Shown here piece after piece: positions 32,241 through 47,200 of a DNA stretch of 64,000 bases. The translations under genes were made by a program, and so were the position numbers. Every line of letters starts with the position of its first letter. Positions within the stretch are counted from its first letter, which is position 1. This stretch comes from Antedon mediterranea (taxonomy: Eukaryota > Echinodermata > Crinoidea > Comatulida > Antedonidae), in assembly GCF_964355755.1 (NCBI RefSeq), contig NC_092673.1:4221001-4285000 (forward strand), read 5' to 3'. A model generated the notes under the pieces. That model saw nothing but the letters and a program-made list of their open reading frames with translations, did not search any database and was not told the origin of the DNA.

Positions 32241-35200
32241 CTGTTAAACAAAATATTTTTCAAAATGAATAATTTAAATTCTAATCAATGCAATTCATAT
32301 TTATTAGTACATGTACTGTGTTAACATTTTTATACATTAATAAGAATTTTGTTAGCAAACAATCTCAATAGACTCGAGTATAGTTCCTGGGCCATAGTTA
32401 CGAACATTGGCGAAAATTGGGAAGTTGGATTATACTGGGTTATGCATTAGCAATGGATTAACCAAAGTTATGCCGTAATTTAGTTTAGTTTCATATAAGG
32501 TACTGTACAGTATACAAATAATGAATGTTTATGAGTGCAATGGTACAAATAATGGCACGAGGTGAATGATGAAAGGTTATATCAACGAGGCAAAGCCGAG
32601 TTGATATAACCTTTCATCATTCACCAAGTGCCATTATTTGTACCATTACACGAATACAAAACATTCATTATTTGTTTTATATAACATCTAGACGTTTTTT
32701 TTTCGTACACAAAAATGTTTCAAAAAGTACTATTTAACGATCGTTGAATAGTGCGTACTATTGCACGCCATGTGACCCACATTTGTCCAATCAAATGACA
32801 GGAATTTATATAGGTGTTATATAATATATAATATTCAATTTTGGTCAACCTAACATGAAATATACTGAAAGTACGACGTAGGTTTGTTGGTTGGTCTAGT
32901 AGTAGGATTTTAATCCGAGGATAGAATCAAGACCAACCAAGCTTGTATTTGATGGCTACGTTTGAAATTGTTACACATATTCAGGATTTCTACATTGTAT
33001 ATTATATATATTTACTTACCGAAACAAATAAACTTCCTAGAGGGTGCTGTTAGTATTGGCTTGTATTTGAGGTCATATGGACCGTCGCATCTAGCTGTTC
33101 CTGGCTCACGGTAACTGTTTTTAACCCATTCTGATAACCATCTCAATTTACAGTCACAGTACAGAGGATTAGAACTAAGTGCTCTGCAACAAGAAATTTG
33201 CCTAGATACTTATAATATGTTACCTTTTTTCCTAATATTTTTCATAGACAATTATATAACAATTCAATCGAGTACTTTACTCCGCAATTCTTGTACTTAC
33301 AGATGAGTAAGCGATGTCATATCTTTGAACGCACCATCTGGGATGTGTGAAATTTCATTGCCATGAAGCGATCTAGAAATTGAAAATGTATATATTATTA
33401 TGCATGTAAGTATAAACCAGACGACAACATATAATCACAAGGGCTTGATACAAATGCAAAGAAGACTAGGGATATTTCTATATTAGTACAGACACCCTTC
33501 ACATAATTATTGTAAAGCTCTGTCAAACTTTATGTGACAAACAAGGCCAACAGCCATAAGTCGCGTGCTAAAACGCATAGTGATTGATACTGGACCGACA
33601 GACCGACCGACCGACCGACATAGTGAACTATAAGAGTCGCGTCTACGACCATATTTGGGTATTCACACTTTTTTTTTTGTCAAACTAGTAAATGTACTTG
33701 AATGTAGCAAAAAGGTGACTGTCTCTGTGGTACTATGAGATTAGATTATTATAAGCATACCAGTACTTAAAAGAAAATTAATAAAAAACTAGCAAATAAG
33801 CAATCTGAAATGATATGTATAATTTAAAGTTTATATTTTATTTAGTATTTCCTCTTTTACCTCTCTCGTGACAATTGCATTGCATAAATATTGTACACAT
33901 CATCCAAAAAAAACCAACTATTTTAAACATAGGTTTCAGCAATGTTTGGCTAAAATAAAAATCAGTGATAATACAAGTGGTCTTTCATAAATAGAGGAAT
34001 TTTAGAAGAGTAACAAAGGTTTGTGAATTTTACTTACAAAAGTCTTAGTGTAGTCAGTCCATTAAAAGCGCCCTTAGGAACACAGCTAACTTTGTTGAAA
34101 CTTAAAATTCTGAAATAATATAAAAGAATATATGCTTAAAAGTACATAAGACATATTACTAAATTACTTGTACCAGGATAAAGAAAATGTCACTTACATT
34201 GTTGAGAGACTGGTCATGTTGGCAAAAGCATTTTCTGGGATATATGTAATGAAGTTGTTACTCAAGTCCCTAGAAAAAAAAGTTTAAATATAAACACTGC
34301 CCTCAATAAGACTACATAACTCAATGAAAAGTTTATCTAACCATGGACCTATAAATTAGATTATAGGTCCATGATCTAACTACTGTACACCCATTATGTA
34401 TAACAAAATTACCATGGGGTTGAAGAAAGAGCGGGTGTATGCAGAAGTTAATTTAAATGGTAACGGTATGGGTATTATAAATAATGGGTCCTTCCCCCTG
34501 ATATGCCTTCTATTCACCAGACATGTATCAAAAACCTTCTTTTTCATAACAAATTAAACACAATCCCTTTTACTTATGACACACACCAATTTTCAGTGTC
34601 AAAATCATTGTTTATAATTATATATAATTTGGATTTCATTCCAGACTGCTTTCATTGCTAAAACATAATTGACATTGGAGTTGGTAATATCTATCTAACA
34701 CTGTTTAGTGTCATTCAATAATTAATAGTTTTAAAAAAATAAAAAACATAGTCAAGGCAAAAATTTATATAAATAATATCCTATGGCATTATCCTACATT
34801 TATACTGTATCATAACATAATATGCTAAACAATAGTTCATAGAGCCAATGCGATATACAGAGCGATATTGTTGTACAATTTAATTAGTTTTTATTACATT
34901 TTTTTGTACAAATGTTTTAGGCCTACTTGGCAATATTTTTTGTATTTCGATGTTATTTAAGGGGCAACTGACTCTTTGAGTTATAGTAATTGTTTTGCTT
35001 TAGTTGCCCCTGACCATTGTGCTTTGTTTCTGTTCTGTATCTGTTTATTGGCCGAATAAATAAATGAAATGAAAATGAAACATCTTTTTTATTGTTATGT
35101 AAGTAAATTGTACAGTACTTTTGTAAACATTTTTAGCCATGCAGCTACTTGTTTTAAAGCTGAATAAATAAATAAAATAGTGAATCATGATATATGAACA

Positions 35201-38200
35201 CAGTAGTGGTATACTTACAGTGTTGTAAGCTTTTTAAGTTTTGACAGCCCATGTGGTATAGAAGTCAGCATGTTATTATCCAGGTACCTTAAAAAACAAA
35301 ACATCAAATAAAGATTTCTTTTTTCTAAAGTTATATTCATTACAATTTGATCTTTAAAGTTAATTATTTATCGCTATTTTTTAAAGGAAAAAATGTCTAT
35401 ATCACTCACAACTCTGTAGCAGATAACGGAATATTGATAGGTGGTGTTTTGAGCTGTTTACGGCTGCATCGTATGACGGTGCCGCTGCAGGCGCAACCCT
35501 TAGGACACATGACGTCTGGTTGACATGTGTTGTCATCATTCACTGCAATAAACAATTAAACATGCTTATTTAGAGGTCTACATTTGCAAAACGTTTGATG
35601 TTTATACATGAACTATTTCTTTTTGTACAGGCCGAGTGATGTTTTAAATTTCTTCTTTCTTTCTACTTATATTTTGTCTTTATTTCTTTTAAAAAGAGAG
35701 ACTAACCACACCATTATATAATAATATAGGTTAATAATGGGCTACCTTAGGGACCTAAAATTGTGTCCCCTTAATAGGGGTTTTCCCAAATAGGGGATGG
35801 CTGTAGTGTGTTAAAGTAATATTGTCACTTGTTCATTCTCAGGAAAGTGTTCCCTTATAGAGGTACGTGTCTCCTGAATAGGGGTTGGCCCTAGTGTCAA
35901 AACATAAAACTGCCCTTCGTTCATTTAAGGAAAATAATTAATAGGATTAGCGCAAAGTGGTTGTACTGTATACATAGCATGTTACATGAAAGGAGTATTT
36001 TACCATCGCATGTAAAAGCTTCTTCCGAGAGATCTTCAAGTGGCAGATTTTGAAGTGTCGGCGGCTGCATACAGCGTGGGGTGCCTGTGACAAGTTGACG
36101 TGCATGCAGCCACGCTGATAACCACTTCAGGTGACAGTTGCAAATAAACGGATTGTTGAGAAGATTTCTAAAAAAAGTAAAAATTTGTAACAAATGTAAT
36201 TAATTATGCATTATTAGTTATCAATTGTTTGCATATTCTGGATTAAATATAGTTTGGTTTTCAGTGGCATATCATAATAAGCAAATTTTGTTATTTAATA
36301 ATTTTCATTCATTTATCTTTTTATTTCGGAATATCATGGTGACATAATATTATATCCATAGCAAAAGAGAGAAAAAAAAATCTTAATCTAACAGCTCATA
36401 GAACAAAAACAAAGATATGTAAATAAATAATAAATAAGTTTGTTTTGTTATATTTACTGAGAAGGCAATTAGCCAATTAAAAGAGCTGACTTACAAAGTT
36501 GTTAAAGATGGACTCATATCAAATGCTCCTGGCATGACACTTGAAATTTGGTTTTCGTACAGAGATCTAAAGAAACAAAGATGAAAATGACAGTTAAGAT
36601 GACATTTAAGAATATAACCATCAATCAAAATTGCTTTCCAAATCTAATCTTTCCCTCGATGGAGACCTTATCAAGCGAAGATCTAAGAAAAGTGCTAAGC
36701 AGTGAGTCATGGATAGATGTAAACAACCGGAATCAACAATTTAGATAGATTCTCTTCTACTATTCCTCATAAAAAAATACATCAATTATATCGCTTCTTA
36801 TATAAAAACATCTCAGGCACAGAATAAATTCTAAACCACTTGGTGATATACTGAAAATTAATTAATTTGAAACAATAAGGTGAGGAAATCTGTGATAATG
36901 AGAAATAGTCACCCCAAACAAGATTCAAACCCAGAACCTTCTGCTTGATATGCAGGTGTCCTAAACATTAGACCACAGGGGCTTTCATGGTTATATATAA
37001 AATTTAGAATGATAGAGTTTATTGGTATACACATTTTACTTACAGTAATTGGACAGATCGAAGACCAGCAAACGTCTCGTTGGTTATGCATGATAATCGA
37101 TTATTTCTCAATATCCTACAAAAAAAGTTTATTTATAATGTGAAAATAATTATCAAAGTAATCATAAAAAGTAACAAAAATAAAATTTTAAAATTATGTA
37201 TATATCCCTTGTGATATATTTTTAATAATATTATACCACCAGGGATTTTTAAGATTCACTTAAAGTATCAATCACAAATTTAACTTTCACATTTGTAAGT
37301 GTTTGACCATATTTGGTTAAGATGAGGCATCATACAAAGACCATATATGGTCATACAATTATGACACAAGTATACAATATACAGCTTCTATGAAGGAACA
37401 CCTCTATTAAACAAGTAATAATAAAAGTAACTATTATCTTGAATATGCAATAAATGGGTTTTAAAACACAATAGCTTATCACATCATTTGCAAAATGGTG
37501 CAGTGAGCTACTAGCATTTCACCTTGTCAACCAGTCAAGACCAGCAGAAGTTGGTTTTGAACTAGGCTCGTATAAAATATATAGACCTAGGATAAAACCA
37601 AGCAAGTACAAACAAAATTATGTGCATTTTAATTTTTAAAGAAAGAAGAAAAACAATAACAAATATATGTTAAAATGTTATATAATTTGATTATGCAGTT
37701 AGTATATTATTTTTTATATTAAGAGTTAAAATCAAAACTCATGCCAATTTTAAAGTATGAAAACAAATAGATGGAAAGAATGATTGTTTTTGATTAACAT
37801 GTAGAAATATAGGGTGTTAATATAAATAAGTAATAAAGAGAAACATGTTCAAGAATAAAAGTTGTTTTATTGTGGAAATTTTTGACTTCTGAAGTACTGT
37901 AGCCTAACAACCACAGATACAACATTTATTAAGTGCAACTCGGAGAAAGATACTAAATGTGACAGTTGAAATTAGATAAGCTACTGAAAATTTAAAAAAA
38001 GGGAGGATCATGGCAATTATTTCACTTTTTTGATAAATCCATTACTTAAAATACAAAATCCATTAAAAGATAAATTTTCCTGCAGGCTACAGTTTAAATT
38101 CATCATTGAAATTTACCACCTAAACTATCATCCTTGATTTAATAATGTGGTACAGAACGGATGTACATATATGACAAAACGTGATCATTTTGTGAATTCA

Positions 38201-41200
38201 TTACAGATCCTAAGCCTTGGGGACTGGTGTATTTAGATGCAATTTAGTCCAATCTTAATCAAATCTTCTGTGTTTCATTACAAATGTTCATATTGAGATT
38301 AGCAGGTTTCCTTAACATTTAACATAGGAGTGAGAAATGTTTGAATTGTCGAAATGGAAAAGGTGGATGACAAATTCAGCATGTTATGGGTAACATATTG
38401 AAATGTTTGAAAAACATTTATACGGAAGCATACGCCAAATAGTTCTTCTACGGAAGTATACGGGACATATTTTATAGGGTGTAATCATGAAATGACAAGG
38501 ACAACAGATTGATACGCCACAGAAATTGATAAAATACAGAATTCTACCAACTCCGTAATTAAATTCTAAAATCGAGTGCCTGTAATAAATTCATGCTTCC
38601 GTGTAGTCGATAACATTCTGTTGTTGATTGAATCCAAATCTAAAATTTGTTTAATACATTATCAAGAAGACTACAACCAACCAATGGAAGCTCATTAGTT
38701 GTTGAGTCATAGACATAGTGTTTCCCTAGTGTGTGTTGTATACGTGTCTTCCCCTTTGATATTGCCCCAGCGTGTGAATAAAAAAATCGCATGGGATATG
38801 CATGCCTACCAACTTTATTACCATCATAAATATAAAATCAATTAGAGTATGATTAAAATTCAATTATTAAGCTTCAAATCAGCTAGAAACGATTTAATAC
38901 AGTAAATAAAAAATTATCAATCATAATAAATTAATGAAAATTTGAATAAAAAAAAATATAAATTATTTTAAATTTTCTTTTTGAATAATTTGTATTTTGT
39001 AGTAATCTGTTTTTGAATGTACTATGTGTAACACTTAAACAAACGTATATGTTTATCTGAATACGTAAAATAAAAAACACATTAATATTCATATTAAATA
39101 TGTTATTCAACTGATACGTCAATGTAGTAAATGTACGTAAATGTATAAAAGCAAGAAAAATAATACAGTAGTTATAAATGAAGAGAAAATTACTAGGCTT
39201 AGATTATGTAAATAATATGCAAATGAAGTGCAATAACCCAACCGAAAGATGAGGAGAGTAATTAAAACCAAGAAAGCAAGATTTGAAAGCAGAAGAATAT
39301 AATATATAGCATGAAAAAACATCATGTGGTTGGTTATTCAAATAATATAGTTACGTTATAACAGTAGATAAGTATAAAACATCTGATATGTAAATGATAT
39401 GTAAATGAAGTGCAATGACCTGACCAAAAGATGAGAAGAGTAATTGAAACCAAGAAAGTGAGATTTGAAAGCAGAAGAATATAATATAAACAATGAAAAA
39501 ACAGCATGTGGTCATTCAAATAATATAGTTACGTTATAATAGTAGATAGTATATAAGTGTGAATCATCTGATATGTAAATGATATGCAAATTATATGCAC
39601 ATTGTCATTATACTGAATTAAAAATATTAACAGTGATCAGATTAGTTACATGGCTTTGAAAATGATATTCAGATATTGAACAGATTCTGAAACCAGAGAA
39701 GAGAATACAGTAATACACAAAACAAAAGAATTATGCAAATGATATGCAGATGATATGCAAGTGAGGAGATCCATCATTGGTTGCCAGATACTTACAGTAC
39801 TTTCACAGAACTTAGCCCGATGAAAGCATCTTGGACCAGTTTGCTCAACTTGTTATTTGTAAGGTACCTTCACCAAGTGAAAACAAACAAATACTCAAAA
39901 GGAAAAACGAAAACAGCAAAAAGAAAATTCTACGAATGCAAAACTACAACAGCCCTTCAATTATGCATTCGTTTCATGCATTTTGTTAATCATTTTAATA
40001 GGGCAATAGTTTATTTAAATTGACTCTGTACTGCTTTGAACTGTTTAAAAAAAGGCATTAGCATTTAGATTGAAATAATTTACTAGTCTAAAATCTGTAA
40101 TTGTTAAAAGTAAATTCTACATATATAAAGATCATTCTACATCTAAATTGTAGTCATTTATTTTAAAAGAAAAAATCAAAATATAAGTCAAAAAAGTCTA
40201 AAACTGATACAAATATTGGTTTTCTAACAGTGCTTTAACATAACTAATTAGCAATAACTAACTAAAATAATCTAGTTAATAATCTACAGAAGAAAGCCAC
40301 TTTTTGTTTTAATCATGCATTTTAGTTTTATCATACTTACAAACTTAGTAACTTAGATGCGCCTGTAAAAGCCCCCTTTTCTATGATGGATATTCTGTTG
40401 GTTCTTAAATCACTGAAATAAACAAAAAATATAACACAAAACTTGTCAAAATGTCAATTGAGGGCTTTCTAATAGAATGATTTGCTTTACAATAATACAT
40501 ATATACATATCATGTATGCTAGCATATGAAAAAAAAATAACAAATGTTTTATTTATTTTTGATATATACCTAGCTCTACCAATGGTATTGAGTACTATCT
40601 AGTAATATCTCTTTACTCATATACATACATATACTAATGAAGAACCTGGGACAAATTCATTTAATCTTCTGAAACTCTCCATTGCAAATGGTTTGCTTTC
40701 CTTATTGCCAGAAAATTACAAGATTGAGGCAAGCAGAAGAAAATCAGATTACCAAATAATTCTGTCAGAGAGACTTATTACAACTTTACAATGTATTTAA
40801 TGCATGCAACCAGATGGGAAACTACACTCACAGAGACTGAAGATTTGGAAGCTTGTTGAAATAACCATTGGCTGATATTCTTGGAATTTCATTATTGTTT
40901 AATTTTCTGAAAAACAAGAAATATTATTTTTATATACATAAATAGTTAAAGATGTTATTTACAAAGACAGCCATCACTATTCTTCTTGAAGGAGACAACC
41001 ATGTTGACAAAACAAACTTGCAGAAAGGAATATTTATTATGACAAAACATCCTGGAGGATTTGAACACAGAACTATGGTATCAGTAGGAAAGCATCTGAA
41101 AATTTAATAGTACGTACAATTCAGTTGTGAATACAGGCAAGCCTTCTGGTAATTCTCTCAATCCTGCATGTGAACAATCAATCACTGTTCCTTCACAAAT

Positions 41201-44200
41201 ACAGAAAGCAGGACAATCTCTGTCAATGAAACACTCTCCAGCTTTGGAAGTTCTATGAAATTCTGAACCTGTGAGAGAAGAAAAATCAACCGTTTAACAA
41301 CAAAGATAATGATGAAAATGATTATGAAGGAATTAGATATGGGTGATTATGATGGCAATGACTTTGATAATGATGATGAGGAGGAAGTTGGGAAGGTTGA
41401 TGATTATGATTCTAATTTTGATAATGATGAAGTTTGAACATTATAATTTTGTGGCAAAGTTTGTCCAACACAACCAGTGGTGCATATTGTAAAGAGCACA
41501 TATCTCGGTGTATATAATAAATAAATGCAATGAATATGAAGTGGAAAAAGTGACATATGTTTATCGTTATTTGAATAATCCTCAGTCTTACCCTTGCACT
41601 TGTATTTAATTGGCTTCATAGTCATGAGGCGTTTTCTCTGCATCCTCCTTGGTGACTCGCAGCGAGCCTGGGTTGTCTCAATCGGATTCGCCTGAAGATA
41701 CTCGGCCAACCATTTCAAATTGCAGTCACAGATGAAGGGGTTGCGAGCTAAATGTCTGCAAGAAATCAGAAAGGAAACAATTCATAAGAAACATGAATTC
41801 ATGTGAAATTTGTTCATTAGTTTTACATCAATGTCTGTACGCTAATAGCCACACCCAATTAGGGTTAGATGATGTGTAACTCAGCTGTCCAAATGTGAAA
41901 TGCGCATTTCCTTGGACGGGACATTGGGTCAAGGACCTGCCGCCAGCACACATTGGAAATTTAACTGTAATACAGTATTTACACAATTTATTTCCTGTAA
42001 ATATTTTTTTTTTAATTCACCAAAATTATATAAAACATTTCTTTTTACTGTATATATCTGTTTTATAAATTCATCATTACTATTTTCTAGATATGAAATA
42101 AATAATACTTTTTTATTATCCATAGGCAATTTAAATTTATGAAATTTAGTGTATAAATAAATTTAAATTGAATATTCTAGATTCTATAACATAATGAAGT
42201 TTGCTTAAATAATATTACTCATTAATTTGACCTTCTAGTGGAGCCAACTGCTGGTCACCTATTAAAGAACAACAAAAATTGACCGGTCAAAACTGTGGCC
42301 ACAAAACTAAGCCTAAACAGACCCTATGTTTTAAAACTTTTCAGGGACGAATAAAGAAGTTGATAACATTTATGTTTATGTTATTTTATATCACATACAT
42401 TTAATTTTATTTTGACTAAACAACAATAAGAAACAAGGCAAACATATGATTCAACAGTTGAATGAAACATTTACCCCCACTAACCTTTCAATGACATTCC
42501 CCCAGTGTATATTATCAAAATATTACGTTTAATAATCTTAAAATGTTCAAGGATAAACGCATTACATGGCTAAAGCGTACACCTTTTGTTGATTACCCCC
42601 GGGGATACAAACAATGAGAGAAACTTGTTTCGGCCAAGTGTTTTAACTCAATGATTTGTGACTTTTTATGAGCCACGGATAGCGATTAGTTTTTGTGTTA
42701 AGAAACTCAATATCAATTTGCCTATAGTGTGTGTGGGTATGTTTGGGAGTATGTTTGAGTACAAATAGTATTATTGTTATTTATTATGTATTATATATAT
42801 AATATATATATATAAATCCAAAGGCAAATTACTGAAAAAATGACAATGCTGTGGGTATCAGTGGCTGGATCTCAATGGAGATACAAAAAAAAAAAAGGCG
42901 AAAAGCTAAATCAAAACGATAAAGTAAACAGCCAGAAAAGTTAGCAGAGCTTTTGGGCAACACTAGCCCTTCATCAGTGCAAGTGAGGGAATTTGGATAA
43001 AGTCATAGCATAATATATATATAATATATATATATAATAATAAAATATTTTTCCTAATATAATCTTTCATTAATTAAATTATTTAGTTATTCAATTTTGT
43101 CAAAAATCACTTTCCTGATAATTAACACAAAGCAACACAAATAAATTTTTCTCAAATACACACTTAAACAGTAATTTATATGTTAGTTAAATGTTCAAAA
43201 CATAAGCAATAACCATTGAAAAAAGTTTTCATCTGAACACAGGACTATGGGAATATATCTAAGCATTTATCAAACTACCAACCTACTAATCAAAATCTAA
43301 ATATGCTTTGTAATTCATTCTGAATGCGAATTCAAAACACTTGGAATCCAACGTAGTTACTTCAGATAAGATTCGCATACTAATGTTAATGACGCTACTT
43401 TAAACCTGTATATGGTTAAGTCTACTTCACAAATCGGTCCAAAGTGAAGTAAATAGGGTAAACTTCCTACGAGGAAGGTCGGTATCGGAACACCGCGCAG
43501 ACAATCTCAATTTACACCACAAAACCAGAGTGAATCAACAGTATGAGTGTACTAATTCACATGAGATGCGAGCATAGATATTCCAAGTGACCATGATTTT
43601 TTTTTGTATGACAAATTTCGGGAATGTTTGTGTGTAAATGCATTGTTCCAAGTGACCATGATAATTTTTTCTAAGAAAAATTTCAACTTTCGGGGTTGGA
43701 ATGTGCGCCCCATGTGAATATACATTTGTCTTTGTAAACATGTTTGTTTAACAGGTGTGATTGCATTGTTAAACGGACACATGAAAAACTTCCTGCGGGT
43801 CTGTGTGTCGTAAAGATTCACCTTTACACAACCCAGAGCCGAGCTCAGGGTATCCGTCTTTCTTCTGTCCACAATGGATTCACGTAATTAATATAATGCG
43901 ATTGCAACGATGATACACTGTTGAGGATAGATTCACACTAACTAAGGGTTTCTGAACTGTGTGATGACTCAACTAAGAAGACTAATTTCACCGGATTGTT
44001 TTTGTTCAGGGAGAAGCAGATGACCAATAAGATGTCCAGTGTATGACCGCATAAAATCACATATTTCTTGCATGATTCATGTTTACGAGGACATACTTAC
44101 AAATCGACTATTAGAGGCTGGAAAATAAACTAAAAGATTGTAAATTAAGCTGTCTACACTATCAAACTAGTTTGACAAAAAAAGCCGAAATATGGTAGTG

Positions 44201-47200
44201 ATATGTCCAAATATGGTAGTGATATGACATCATCAAGTCCATATACGGGCACATCAAACACATAATAGTGTAGACAGAGCTTTAAACAATGCTATTGTTG
44301 ATAATCTTTCTAGGAAAATTAAAATATATCTGTGTCATGGAAACTACCAACAGAAGGAGACAATAGAACGGTGTTTGACATGACCTAATATGACATGACA
44401 TGACCTAATATGCCTACTTACATTAAGGAATGACAAGTTTAATATTTAGAAATTGATACATAATACCATATGCTGACAACATGCAATTTAAAACATGTTT
44501 TGTATTTATAAAACGGTTGGTGAAACAAGATGAGCAATAAACACTGATTTTTGCACATATTCAGAAAAAAGTTTTTAAGAATGTTTAATTTAATAATAAT
44601 AGTTCATTTAAAAATTAAAAGTGATTTTGTATTTGTTGTATGGAAGATTTATTCTGAAATAAAGTGATCAATTAATAGCTTAAATTCTAATTTTTTTTTA
44701 CTCAATTGAAAACGTATCTATTGACAAGGTCAGATAATTACAAAATGGTCAGTCTGACCAATTGACCTAATTACATGTCAAAATATATTTACTTTTTAAA
44801 TAAAACTACCATTGGGTTACAGCAGATTATTATATCTACTGGTGTCACAGGGTTGAGATTTCACCCAGCGGAGGTAATCACTCAGAATTAAGGGATCTAA
44901 GTGTCACCTACTCATGTTGCAATTAACGCGGCTTTCAATTAGAAACGACAGGCCAACTCTCTGTCACTCAGCGACGTTGGTAACCCCACATGTCAGACGA
45001 AAGTTCACTAATTTCATAACTTCATCCTCATCTACTCACAGATCTAATAGGTTTTGAATTAACTGGAACCAGAGATTAAATTTTCAACCAGAAACTAAAA
45101 TTATCTCGTCAATTATTTGACTTTACCTTGTACCTTTTGTAGTCATAGCGACTATGAAACATAGTGAGACTAAAATGCCCCTTTTAACCATGATTTTTGG
45201 TATATATTAAAGATTGGTTACAAGAACAGGTTGGATATGAAAATTTAGTTTTTAATCTTCACAGTCGGTAATCATTTTATAGGTGGATCATAATTATATC
45301 TAAAATATTGTGGAAAATGTTAACGTTTATTCATAAAATCAATTTAAGCAACACAAACATAAAAAAACCGAAAGAAGGATTGTGTTAACCTAGGATTTAT
45401 AATTAGAGTAATTGAAAAACATGAATAGACAATGATTCTAAAAGAGAGGTTGTTCGAAAATGATACTGAATAATTGAGTATTGAAAGAATACAACACATT
45501 AAAAGGCCACAAATGGCTACCACATGAAAGATGTAACCACATGACAAACACCACCAATCAGGTCATCTTCTTCACTCAAAAAATCTAGACATATTTTTAC
45601 AAGGATATTCTGCCACAGAGAAATTGATATATCTACAGTATTTGGACATAATGTCTATAAAATCTTTCACCAGCTCATCCAACATAAAACTATTACAAAT
45701 AAAACTCAAATTTAATAAATTTCCTTTGTAAACTATTTTATAAAGTATATTGCAACTATTTAATGACTAGTAGGGCGGAAATTGACCATTTGAGACCCAC
45801 AAGGGACACCCATCCTTCCACGTGCAATGATGTCACAGATGTCACACATGACATGTTATTTTTTTGTCACTCAAGAGACCAAATGGGAAGGATGATGTAG
45901 GCTTTGATTGTATGACAAATGTATTACAGCACCAAGGACAATAATAAAGTAATAATGTTATGGGCACTCTCATAGTTTGAAGGTGAAATCCATACTTTAT
46001 GAAATGACAATTAAATAATGCTATAGTTGAAGGACTTTATACTTCCTCCATGTTTCCTTGAAGTCTGGCATTGATTGCTAACAACTCATATTAAAGTTTT
46101 ATACCTTATTTGGCACCTTTCGTATCAATTTTCTACATAAGGTTAACTTTCTGCAAAAACAATAGGAACTTGAACTGCAAGTATAGATTTGTCAAGCCTA
46201 GGCATTTACAGCACCAACCAGATAAAATTCTTGAAATTTAAAGCGATATTAGGAGTTTTAATATTTATATTGAGGAACATACATTTATGAATAAAATAAA
46301 ATAAATAAATAGTATATTAAAACTTGTATGTTGTATTAATTATATAATATAATCTTGTAATTAATGGTTTATTCTACAAAGATTTTTCTTTTTTTGTATG
46401 TATTGAGTGACACTGAAATAAAGTGTATGTTCTGTCTAATAAATAAAAAATGAAAATGCATCATATTATTTTTTATTATAAGATTATCAACAGAAGATAA
46501 TGATAGACAAGGGGTAATTAATTAGCAATTTCACTATTACTAATTATATCTCATAAACTTGGAATAGAAACCTAGCTGTCAGTAACAATAAGTTTTGTAT
46601 GTGCAAATTGATCCATACAATTAAAATACAATATCTTTGGTTTTAAATTTCCTCAATCAAAGCCAGTCTGTAAATATCAAATTCTCATTAAATCATTCTT
46701 GATTTCAATATGCCATTTAAGACATAGAAGAATGCACGTAGTCAGACATCATCAAAATAGAACTAAAATCCTAGAATATGCAATTGTACAAAATGGGCCA
46801 TCAAAACACATATTAATCACCTATTTCTGTATTATGTGTCAATTTCTTACCATAGGACATAAATTTGTTCTGTAAAATATAAAACATCAAGTTGTCTGAA
46901 CTTTCTCTTTCTATTAGGTTAAACTCAGGTATTAACTCAGAGGAGGTCATTACTGTCCCTAAAAACAAGTAAATTCCATAAACAAATCAATAAATTAATA
47001 ATATAATATACAGCATGAATAAAAATGGAGAAAAACACATTTTTGTGAATGATGTCATTTTTATGTATTGTATTGTTGACTGAGAATTGCTATGGTCATC
47101 AGCAAAGTACAGATGGACAGATGTTGGACAATAATAGAATTAAAAGGGATGTGGTGTAACCCATAAAGGCGTAATCTTTTTACTAAAAACCTTAAATCAC

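Noticed and set aside
42960-43000. Active hammerhead ribozyme in the Penelope-like fragment
   Set aside because: The conserved GAAA after stem II is altered and an extra A lies after CTGATGA, so catalytic activity is not supported.
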